64,000 nt of DNA from Erodium maritimum (Eukaryota > Streptophyta > Magnoliopsida > Geraniales > Geraniaceae), in contig OY997593.1 of assembly GCA_963921825.1 (NCBI GenBank), positions 56,218,039 through 56,282,038 on the forward strand, written 5' to 3'. How positions within the stretch are numbered: the stretch's first letter is position 1; each line of letters begins with the position of its first letter. Both the position numbers and the translations under genes were made by a program. The notes below the pieces were generated by a model that was not told the DNA's origin, did not search any database, and saw only the letters and a program-made list of their open reading frames with translations. Shown piece after piece: positions 24,101-34,600 of the stretch.

Positions 24101-27100
24101 CCTGGAAGTTAGGGAAGAGCGGACCCATTTTCGGAGTGGTTCTATGGTGGACTAAGTACTCCCTCGGGATGCCAGCGTGCATCGTCCTCCCTGAAATGAT
24201 AATTGTAAGGCTCCTAAACACGGAGTTGCTAGCCTTAAATGAGGTAGGAGGGTATTGTGCCAGATCTTGATGGAACCTCTTCCACCTTACATCCAGTGGG
24301 GCGGTGATATTGGTCACCCCCCTCTAGACCGCTTCATACTCATTCGGCGAGGCGAGGGTGCTTAAAGCCCCCCGCCGCTGCAAGTGAAGCGTCCCCGGAA
24401 CGTATAGCTCCTTCCCATTACGGGTCCTTCTTATGAATTGGATCTGCGTGTTATCGCTCCCGGGTTTGGCCCATCAATGATTTTAGATCCGAGACAGGCC
24501 CAAGATTCAACCCAAGCCCATAAACCTCATATTTTAGCCCAAACCCATTAGCATCATGGATCTGGGTTGGTTGGGTCGGGTCACTTGGTTTCGTAGGTGT
24601 CCCATTCGGTTCTGGAACCCTACCCGGATACTTCTTCTCATGTCGCCACCCTCTAGTAGCCATCTTCGTTGTCGAGCACACAAGCCTAGGCTCCCCGACC
24701 TTGTCCTCCACAAATGGTTGATTCTTCCTCATCACACGTAGTCCACCTCGATTGGTTCCCGACGAAACTCCACCGGATCTCCATAGACCGGTGAGATAAC
24801 CAAACTCCCTCAACACTCCCAACCGTCCCAAGCGGTCTAGTGAGCGAGGTAAGGTAAGTCCTCGTTGCTAATGAGGACGAGGGCCAATTGCAGGAAACCC
24901 CCTCGATAGGCCTTTTGGCTTCTCCATGAGAAGTCTCTGTGATTGTCTGCCTCCCCTTCCTGGAGAGTTTGCGGGAGGGTCTCGTTCCACCGCCGGAGAG
25001 GTGAGAAACACAGGGCATCGACCCACCACCGTTGCACCTTCTAGGGTTACAGGAGGCTTTGAACGAGGAGGGGGGGACTTCACGCAAGGAGATGAGAGTT
25101 GTGGCGTCATGAGGTTTTCTCCCTCCATCCGCGACTCCGGCCTCTCCGTCAAAATATGAAAATATATTTTTTGATTTTAAATTATATTAATATGTGAAAC
25201 AGGTATTCCCGACGACGACGACGACGATAATAATAATAATAATATGAAAATATATTTTTTTATTTTAAATTATATTAATATGTGAAACAGGTATTTTCAC
25301 AAACACAAAAGGAAACAGTATTTGAGTTGGGGTGAATTAGTTTAAAAGAACAAAAAGAAATATATATTTTTGTGTGTTTTAGGTGAATCCACGTTGTTTA
25401 GTTCAAAATATACCAATGTTATGCGAAAGAACACAAAAAAACGTGGCACCTAGCATCTTGGAAGAACTAAGACCATTTCCTACGATCGACGTAGTGCCGT
25501 AGTTTGTGTGTCGTCGCATGCTCTACCACGACTCGCTGCTACGACTAATCGTCGCTAAAGCAGCGGTTTAGACAGCTGTCGTAGGCTGTCGCCTTAGAAC
25601 CCTGCAGCGACACGACGAGCCGTCGTTGACCCAACGGTTAGTTCGAGGGTCTGTCCCACGTCAACACATGACGACGTTAGAATTCAAAAAAACCCAAATT
25701 TTTTCCTATAAATACACAATGACCTCTACCCCAAATTCACACATCTCTTCTACATTACACTTCATCCTTCATCTTCTTCTCTCTCAAACTTCTTTCTCTA
25801 TTTTTTTTCTTTTATCGATGTATCGTTTTCCAACGTTGGCGGAGTTAGAGAAAATGACTCCTCAAGAAATAGAAGACACGATGACAAAGGTGAATACAAC
25901 AACGGCGCAATAAATTCAGAATCGGCTTTTGGGAAATATACATCCAAGGGCAGAAGATGATGTCGAGGGTTCAACCTCGTCGACGCCACCAAAGCGGAGA
26001 GTGATAGAGCGTAATCAAGACGAAGGAAACAACCGCTTGATTGCTGACTACTTTACGCATAATCCGGTGTACAGTGACCAACAATTTCGTCGATACTTCC
26101 GGATGTAAAGATAATTGTTTCTACGGATCATGAACACATTGAGTGACCGGTACGCGTACTTTCGTCAACAACAAGATGCTACCGAGAAGCACAGACTCTC
26201 TCCACTTCAGAAGTGCACGGTTCCACTTCGTCAGCTCTGTTATGGAGGTCCCGCCGATGCCATTGACGAGTGTTTGTGAATGGAGGTGAGCACTGCTTTA
26301 TAGTGCGTCAAGAAGTTTTGCATCGGCGTTATCAGGATTTTTGGGCGGTCACATCTACGACGCCCGACCGAGAAAGATACCCGTCATCTGTTGGAAATCA
26401 ACAAACTACGCGGCTTCCTAGGGATGATAGGGAGTCTCGACTGTATGCATTGGGATTGGAAGAATTGTCATGTGGCATGGGCTGCACAATTCTCAAGTAG
26501 GGACCACGGGAACGTCCACACAATCATGTTAGAAGTTGTTGCATCCCAAGACCTGTGGACATGGCACTCCTTTTTCGGAACATGTCGTTGCAAACATTTG
26601 AGACGTCGCGTTGCGCCGACACGCCAAACAGCATCACATGCATCGACTAGCCGTTACATCTAACCGTTGTAGCGCCTCCACGATACGCAACCATCGGTCC
26701 TCCAACGATTATTGGAGGTGCTCTAAAGACGAGAAGACGAAGGTGGATATGTGGGCCCCTCCATAACACATTAAATTATACCTTTTTTTAAACGGGAAAG
26801 AGGTATTGTATTACGGTAACATGTCAAACTTACAATGGAGGACATAACAGTCCCGGATTCTAGATTTCTGTCCCAACCGGCCGTAGCCCGTCAGGCGTTC
26901 ATGGATCCATACATAAAATCTGCTTTGGCTCGCATATCCAAACTCACGAGTTCCTCGATCCAACGTTACAAAATGATAATAAAACAAAATCCTAAACTTA
27001 TTTAGCCATAAGATTATTCGACCTAAAACAGTGAAACCTTCTAGAGAATCAACCTTTAGTGCGGATTCCCCGAGACCTTTATGCTGCAAAAGATTGTTCG

Positions 27101-30100
27101 GGTTGAGAGTCCCGATTTCGGGTGTCGGTGAAATAGGTCCCATCCTACCGTCCCTCCTCCCAGATCCCAGATCCATCGAGGGAGCGGACCCATGCCGGCG
27201 AGGGGTGACCTTGGGGAGGGAGGCCGCTGCAGATGGAAGACGGCGCGTGGAGCACGTATTCCGGAGAACGGCAGGGGGGCCACGGTGGCTACTGGCTCGA
27301 GGGGGGACCGGTCCGGCGACGCATGAACGGTAGCGCGAGACGAGGGAGAGTCCGTGGAACGGATTGAACGATGGGCGGCGACCTGCGGAGGTAGACCGGC
27401 TACAAAAAAAGACAAAAAAAATAAAACACATAAAAGGATAGATTGGAACCTATCCATAGGTAAACCCGTTAAGAGTAACCGGAAAGATGGACAGAACGCT
27501 TTGAGTCAGGAGCTTCAATGGCGGAGAAAAGGGGGAGGGGGAGGAGGCTGCGCCGAAAGAGCGCAACCCCTAGGGTTTTTGTCCATTATATTATACCATG
27601 TTTTTTTTGAAACGGGATTTATACCATTGTTTTAGTGAAACGTGGAAATGTGACAAAAGTAGATATTGGGCATCTCATAACACATTAAATTATACCATTG
27701 TTTTACTGAAACGTTGAAATGTTTGCTGGTTTCACGGACAAGGATACGGTTGTGAGTTCCACCCCAATCTCATACTTGATTTAATACAAGGCCTCCATTC
27801 ATGTTATCTGTGCTTATTCTTTCCATCAATCATCAAATTTAACAACCGTTTTAATTTGTCTGATAACAACTATAGCCCTTCTCTCGCTAAAAGCGCTCCA
27901 CACACCTCTTCTGAGGTTCTCTCATACCCTATTAGGGTCGCCGTCGCCGTCGTCTTCATCTGCCCCTGTCGTTCATCCGCTTCCATCCCTATCACCACTT
28001 CCATCCCCACAGCCTTCGTCCCTACAACCCGACGTTCCCCAGGCGTGCTTCTGGCCTCCTTCGTCACGAACTCGGAGCCTGGCCGTTTGCACCAACGAAT
28101 TCACCACCGCCACGGGAGCCATTCCGACGTCGCCCTCGATCATTTCTGCTTCTCCGATGTTGGATCTCCCTACCCACCGCCCTCACGTGCCGAAAATGGT
28201 CACCCCCGACCAGATCCACCCACATGCAGAGGTCTCTCGTGACCTCGAGGTCTCCGCCCAACAAGATGCAGGTCGCGCCGCCGCCCCTCTCTCGCTGCTC
28301 GGTACGGGTCCTACCTCTCCTCGAGTGCCGCCGCTTCCGGTATATCTGAAGGACAAGCCGGACGCATCCTTGTCTGTCGGAGCGTCCCTGGCCGTCGGCG
28401 TGCCCCCAGACCCACCGGTGCCCTTTCCGCCTGTTACCGGACAATCATCCACGGCGAGGGAGATACAGGGGGATCTGACCACTCTCCCCCGACCAACCCC
28501 TTCTCCGATGGTTCCTCGCCGCCTCCCTCCGGCGGAGCGGGTGCATACTTCTAGCCCTATCTGTCAGAGTGCTAGCAGGCCATCGGGGTCGTCTTCGGAG
28601 ATTCAGGCAAGCCGTATATCCCCGATCCCGGATTGGGAGGATGAGGACGACGAGCTGGTGGTGTCGGACGACGGGGTTCCACTTTTTACGTCTGGATCGT
28701 ACGGATTCTCCCTCGCAGCGAAGGTCGTAGGGGATCGATCACACAACCAACACATCGTCTGTGCGATGATGTTGTAGAAATGGAAGGTTACGGGGATTCG
28801 GGTGGAGTTCATGTCTCCCGACGTCACAGGCTACCACTTCCCGTCAGCCAAGATCATGGAGGACATCCGCCATAAGGGTCCATGGAGCTTTAAGGGATAT
28901 CCCCTCCTCCTTGAACCGCTTCGGCGATTCGATCGGGCGGAAGAGATCAGCTTCAATCATGTTGAACTCGGGGTCAGGGCATTCAATATACCGGGAGGAG
29001 CCAGAAATAGCTACATCCGGGGTCTCGTTGCGGGCATCATAGGCATGCAAATCCTGTCGGCCCCAATCCCGTCGTCCCCGAGGGACCTGGATGTGGACCG
29101 GTTGATGCAAACGGTCTGGAATGCACCCCCCCAGCATCACACCCGACGATCACGTGTCTTCTGAGTGATCTCACCCTGAACTCTATGGTCCGTTCTAGGG
29201 AAATCACCATGGGCGTTGAATCGTCCACTGCAGGCACTCCGAAGCCTGACTACCTGGCTAAGGTTTACCGGGAAGGGTTGACCAATATTTTGTAGGGGGT
29301 GGCCATGGAGCACCCACACCGCCTCCCAATTCCACAAAGCCTGACTACCTAGCTAACATCCGCACTGTTGCCGGCCCAGTGAGCCGAGCTGCCCCCGGAT
29401 ACAATGCGATGATGAGGGAGGGAGAGGAGACAGATCCACGTGGCTATCAGACGGACCCCCAAGAGAGCCTATGGAAAGGTGGGCCCAACCGAGACAAAGG
29501 CAAGATGACCACTCTGAAGACCAGAAGTGGTTCGATGTATGTACGCCCACCGGAGACAAAGAGGCAGAGAGGAGATCCGATTACCCAGCCGCAGCCCTAG
29601 TACCCGCCCTTTTAGGGGACGGGTCGAGCAGATGGAGCGGAGGTCCAACGGCCTCCGATGGAGGAATGATCTGCCCCACCAGGGTGGGTGGAGTCGGCCC
29701 CAGACTATACCTACAGACCCGGGACAGCCACTGCTGGAAGGTCCCGGGAAGCCTGTAGTATCAGCACCAGTTATTTCTGTTTATTGCTATTATTCATATT
29801 TTTGTTGGGATGCTTTACTTTTTGCGGATTTTAGAACTTGGTTTATTTTCCCTCGTTATGTTGGAACGATGGTAGGGAGTTGTCTTGAGTTGTTGCCCAC
29901 GATTTCAAGTGGGCTAATATTATGGGTCCATGAGCGCCGGACTTGGTACGGTCGGCCCAGAAAAATATCTGGAACCCGAGGCGGTTACGCCTCATCCTGT
30001 TTGATTGCCATTGGGCATTAATGAAAGTCTCCGGTTACCCGTTTAAAAAAAACAACCGTTTTAAATAATAATTTTATCTCGTTATCTTATAACATTTGAT

Positions 30101-31337
30101 TTTCAAATTATTATTCTAACTTGTATTTTTTCTTTTTTATTATCTTAAGGTTTCAAAAATTTCAAGTATTATTTTCATCAAATATTTTTAAATTCGATTT
30201 TTAAATTATTACTTATTATTCATATTTAAAATTGGATGAAAAGAATGATTTGAAAACTTTAAAATGTTAAAATAGTAATGAAAGAATACAGAATATGATG
30301 GTAATCTGAAAATCAAAATATTTTGAAACAACAAGTTGAAATTATCTCTTTTAAATATGACGGCAACCAATTACATATTATCAAATATATCTAAATATTC
30401 TAACATGTTCACATTTTTAGGATGATTACACGAAGCATGTGATTGATAATCACTATTACATTCACGATTAACATTTGGAGACAATGTCTTTTCTTTTCAG
30501 TTCACTCAGTTCAAATGCGGAGGACTCTCAGTGGGCCTTAGTTGGGCCCACGTCCTTGGAGATGCATCGTCAGCATCAGCGTTCATAAAGACGTGGGGCC
30601 AAATCTTGTCAGGCGGCGATCCTCCGATATCCCTACACGTGCCGGCTCCTCGTAAATCTGAATTCCCCCTCTCAATTCCAGAGAAACCGATTTCCCTGAA
30701 AACGGTCGATCCCGTCGGAGACAGCTGGCGAGCTCTCACCAGCTGCAAAATGAACACCCACACCTTCACCGTCACAGCCAAACAGCTCGAGCACGCGGCG
30801 GCGACTTCCATCTCCGGCGAAGTTTCGCAGTTCGAGCTGATCTCGGCGGTGATATGGAAATCCTTATCCCGGATCAGAGAAGATCCGCGTCTGAAAGCGG
30901 TGATAATCAGCGGAGACAATCCCGGAGAAAACAAAATCCCGACGAACGGGATGAGTTTGGACACCGCGGAGGCGGATTGTTCGATTCTCGAAAGCGAATT
31001 GGTGGATTTGGCGATCCTTATTGCGACGAAGAAGAATTCAGAGAATGGGGTGGTTGAGGAAATGCTGGAGAAGGACGACGGGAAATCCGATTTCGTGATG
31101 TATGGAGCGAGCTTGACATTCGTGAACATGGTGAATGCAGATGTGTATGGTTTGGAGGTGAAGGGGCAGAGGCCGATCTTCGCGAATTACACCATCGACG
31201 GAGTCGGGGACGGAGGGGCTGTCTTGGTTCTGCCGGGGAACGGAGAAGAGGGCGGCGATGGGTGCTCGGTGACCGTGATCTTACCGGAAAATCAAGTTGC
31301 AGAGCTGAAGGACCAACTTCATCGATATGGGTTTTAA
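21141..31337 (+). CDS. CER2-like: CER2-like BAHD-family protein (very-long-chain wax synthesis)
   Basis: Two exons, 21141-21578 and 30501-31337, join in phase 0 to 424 codons; the intron of 8.9 kb has GT and AG ends. The protein opens MVSSSPYVAAKKLSTVVPAN, has LTNMDLAVKLHYLKGLYVF, then FSPLVFIQ/FTQFKCGGLSVGLSWAHVLGD, which carries the BAHD HxxxD motif at residues 163-167. The C-terminal half includes VMYGASLTFVNM and FANYTIDGVGDGGAVLVLPG. The usual BAHD motif DFGWG is not present, as in the CER2/CER26 clade, whose members act with CER6-type condensing enzymes in the endoplasmic reticulum to extend acyl chains beyond C28 for cuticular wax rather than by known acyl transfer. CER2 versus CER26 is not decided here. 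Both exons are intact; the intron has been enlarged by transposons. Confidence 0.88.
23870..25155 (-). mobile_element. LINE-like retroelement fragment in CER2-like intron
   Basis: Read on the minus strand, a GC-rich, proline- and arginine-rich segment with open frames at 25152-24686 (SPAVERDPPANSPGRGG) leads to a noncoding tail ending in ttacttcaaaaaatatata near 23880. GC content contrasts sharply with the surrounding AT-rich intron. The layout (ORF1-like leader followed directly by a 3' tail) matches a non-autonomous or internally deleted LINE. Frames are broken; there is no reverse transcriptase. Confidence 0.5.
25153..25295. repeat. 55-bp direct repeat around (CGA)n(TAA)n
   Basis: A 55-bp unit beginning aatatgaaaatatatttttt and ending gtgaaacaggtatt occurs at 25153-25207 and 25241-25295, separated by cccgacgacgacgacgacg and (ata)n. 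The copies are almost identical, pointing to a recent duplication by microsatellite slippage or a retroelement boundary. Confidence 0.8.
25471..26723 (+). mobile_element. PIF/Harbinger element with decayed transposase
   Basis: The ends are gaccatttcctacgatcg and, inverted, gagcacctccaataatcg, flanked by the 3-bp duplication TAA (25468-25470 and 26724-26726), as expected for PIF/Harbinger. Inside, a 5' leader with a TATA-like tataaataca (near 25707) precedes ATG at 25819. Segments match plant HARBI1/ALP1-like transposases: NNRLIADYFTHNPVYSDQQF, then RHRLSPLQKC-type region near 26190, and GFLGMIGSLDCMHWDWKNC with VVASQDLWTWHSFFGT (26410-26580), which holds one DDE-type aspartate. Stop codons at 25912, 26107, 26116 and 26278 break it. 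The C-terminal part with the last catalytic residue is missing. Dead copy inside the CER2-like intron. Confidence 0.8.
26783..27675 (-). mobile_element. Truncated retroelement fragment, minus strand
   Basis: Starts on the plus strand with a T run (a poly-A tail read in reverse), and has GC-rich, stop-poor sequence at 27000-27560 like the leader of the nearby LINE fragments. A 21-bp block (ataacacattaaattatacc plus one leading c) lies at 26762-26782 and again at 27676-27696, consistent with a target duplication, although similarity continues a little upstream of both copies. A second T run near 27600 suggests a nested insertion. Confidence 0.5.
27855..30050 (+). mobile_element. LINE-derived insertion with ORF1 (DUF4283) only
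   Basis: Exact 14-bp duplications aacaaccgttttaa (27841-27854 and 30051-30064) bracket a plus-strand insertion that ends in an A run. It carries a proline-rich leader (28157-28777) and then a DUF4283-type domain, seen as SAKIMEDIRHKGPWSFKGYP and VELGVRAFNIPGG (28802-29164), the nucleic-acid-binding ORF1 domain of plant L1-like LINEs. A TAG at 28775-28777 separates leader and domain; CAG would restore continuity. The 3' part (29760-30040) is noncoding. There is no endonuclease, reverse transcriptase or RNase H, so the copy is internally deleted or belongs to a non-autonomous family. Confidence 0.72.
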
Positions 31338-31657
31338 TTTTAAAGCTGGTTCGGAACGAGTGAGATCAAGTTTCTGGTGCTTGTTTGCTATTAGTAATTG
31401 TTTTATGATTTATTATTCGTAATTTGAATAATCTCTGGTTGTATTTTATTATAAGAATTATAATAAAAAAATAATTTTATTTGACACGAATGAGTTTTTC
31501 ATTTAAAAGCGCGTTGATCACACGCTCCAGTTCCGTTCTTATTCACACCTCTCTACAAGTTTATCTCCGACTGTGTATGGTGATTTTTGTGTATCTCTAA
31601 AGCTAGCATTCTAGGTTACTTTCCGATGGTGTGATTAATCTTCTCTCTGCGAGGATT

Positions 31658-31681
31658 ATGCAATTTTGCGACCATGAGTGA
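31658..31681 (+). promoter_or_regulatory. Upstream ORF overlapping the DRMY1-like start codon
   Basis: ATG at 31658 opens seven codons and stops at TGA 31679-31681, overlapping the main ATG (31674) in another frame. If the transcript includes it, it could reduce translation of the MYB protein or work by reinitiation. Confidence 0.5.
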
Positions 31682-34600
31682 GCGAGCTCGGAAGAAGAAA
31701 AGGGCGTCTATCAGTGAAGACGACATAGCCACTGTGCTGCAGAGGTGTTCACACGATTTCTTTTTCCTTAACTGTCGATTCAATTTTCATAGGGTACTGG
31801 GGATTTTCCATATTTTAGTTTGGGATCGTGTTTCTCATGATTTTGGGTAGGTACCCAGCGACGACGGTTCTGGCATTGCTCAAGGAAGTGGCTCGATACC
31901 CGGACGCGAAGCTCGATTGGAAGGAGCTGGTGAAGAACACTGAAACTGGGATTTGTAATGCTAGGGAGTACCAGATGCTATGGCGCCATTTGGCTTATGG
32001 GCAAACCTTGCTGGATAAGCCTGAAGATAGGGCTGCGCCTCTTGTGAGTCTGGTTTTGCTATTTTGATTTGTTTATGAGTTAGGTTGAAAATGTTGTAAT
32101 GAGCATCAATTGGTAAACATGGTATTAGTGTGAGTGCATACTTACTGCTGTGAAGGGAACCCCTATTGACCTAAAAGTTAAACCATTTGAAATGAATTTT
32201 GGAAAAGGATATTAAGGGTCGGCTGTTTGTGTCTAAACTTGGCTGGCCAGCTGGCCCAGATCAAGAATTGTGTCTATAGTTGTCTTGTGCATCTTTATAC
32301 TAGATGTTACAATAGGGTTGATAAACTATTGCTCCCTCCATCCAAAAATAATTGTCCTACTTTCTAAAATGGGATGTCCCAAAATAAGGGTCAAATTTCT
32401 TGTTTAGGAGTTAATTAGGTATGAATTACCAATGATTTAGTTACAATCACTTAATGGGGGTACCACATGGAGATCATGGAGGCACGTAGTGAAAAAGGAG
32501 CACCGGATTAGTCTTAAAAGTAAATGAGGCACTTATTTTGGATGGGGAGAATATTAGTAAGCTTTGCTGCTAACGGCTGTTTTAGTATCTTAGAATTTCT
32601 TCAGCATCTCTGTAAACGGGCTTGGGTCACTTGTATGTCATTGGTGTAATGAAAGTGTGATTTTCCAAAGCTTTTCTTTTTGAATTGTCTTTTTAGCAAT
32701 TATTATGATAGCAAGGTCGTTGTGTGATTGCATAGTACCTCTTAAATTATTGGAAATTTTTTACTGTGCTGCTAAAACAAATATATTTTGTGTGATTGAA
32801 TATTGAGCAGAAGCAATTCAAAAAATTAGGCGAAGTGGCTATTTTAGAAAAGGTGGATTGTGATATGAAATTACAGATATTTTTGTTAGATTTCTAGCTA
32901 GTAGTAGATAATTAATCCACTAACATTTGTCATTTGTTCATTTGAACAGTTTTTTATGAAAATAAGTTCTCTAAAGGTATGAGAAACAATTTTGTTTTCC
33001 ACTCCTTTTCCTGTATATGGAGGATTACAAACTGTTAGATGCATCTCTAATGAAAGTAATGTTATCATTTTAGCCTGAATGAGTGCATTGCAATGTGCAT
33101 AGATATTTGGGTGTTATATGGAGAGAGTGGTTTGTTAGAGAATTTAAACATCTCTATTTTACAGCAAAAACCTATGGATGAATCATGACTTTACTCTGTG
33201 TTATGCTTTGATTAGATTTTGCACCTTACACTTAAGTTGCAAATAAATTGTTACTGTCTTTGATGATACTACAAATGTTTTGCAGGATGATGATAGTGAT
33301 TTAGAGTATGAGTTGGCAGCTTTCCCTCTTATCAGCCTTGAAGCTTCAGCTGAGGCTGCAGCATGTGTCAAGGTGAGTCAAAACTAACACTGTTTGTGCT
33401 GAATCAATGGCTCATTATATATAATTGAATTAAGTTTGACATCTCAGTGGCATTTGGGATAGCTGTAATTCTTTGTTTAGTCCTTCACAATACTTCTCCA
33501 ACATATCATGGTTTGCATTTCCAATGGATGTGATGTATTTCTTTTGGTCAAATGGTTATGCTTCAACTGTTTGTTGATGTAATGGATGCATAATTTTTTA
33601 AACAACAACGATTATTTTCATAAAACTGTTTTTGTCAGGTAATGATGGAGTCTGGTTCAAGTGACTCAGGTAACCCTGGCTGCACAATGGTGGAGGCTCC
33701 GTTGATGATAAATATACCAAATGGCCACCCATCCTCTCTTCCTTTTGAAAATTCAAAAACTCCATGCTCAATGCAAGGAAAAAATATTACAGTACCTATT
33801 TGTGTTCAGAAACAGCCAATTTCCTCATTAACATTGACTGAAGGTTTAGATGCCTGTGGAACAGTGGGTGGCAATATGCCTCCTCGAAGAAGAAGAAAAC
33901 CATGGACTGAAGCAGAGGATGCAGAATTGCTTGCTTCTGTACAAAAATACGGTGAAGGGAGTTGGGCTAACATCTCAAAAAGAGACTTCAAGGGTGATAG
34001 AACTGCCTCACAGTTATCTCAGGTTTTTTTTCTTTATTCACAAATACTAAATTTTACGTAAGTTCACAATTGTTTCCCTTCTATTTCTGACTGACCTGAG
34101 GTTCAAGTTCATCCCAATGCTTATCTGAAAATCAGATTCTGTTTCTGACTGACCAGATTTCAAATTCCTCCTGACAATTTAATTTCCAACTGCCAACGAG
34201 TCCCGGCCCGGTGGTTAATTGTGTAGGAACTCTACCCTGACCTAATAGGCTAGTAATATGCTAGAAGTCCCAATGTATCACTGGGTTGCAGTGACGTACC
34301 ACCAAGGAATTTATTTTTTCGATGTTATCATCCAGTTTGTTATACTCTTGCATATTTAAATTTGTGCATTAGTAACTGACATGAAAGAGGATAAGTGAAT
34401 AACTTTACTTGCCTCTTGAATTAGTGAATTCTGGGATTTGTTTATATTTCTTAGGATTTACAACAATGCAACCTAATGGAGCAAGGTAAGATAATTAAAG
34501 AGATATAGCGGATATTTTAATTTTAATATTCTTATTTATTTGTTTATTTTAGTTTAGGAGATAACTAGTAGTAGGTAGCTCTCAGTACTTTTTAGCGTAT

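Noticed and set aside
34195-34330. Possible tRNA-derived SINE (ggcccggtggttaattg)
   Set aside because: Only a weak A-box-like string; no B box at the right distance, no tail and no duplication.
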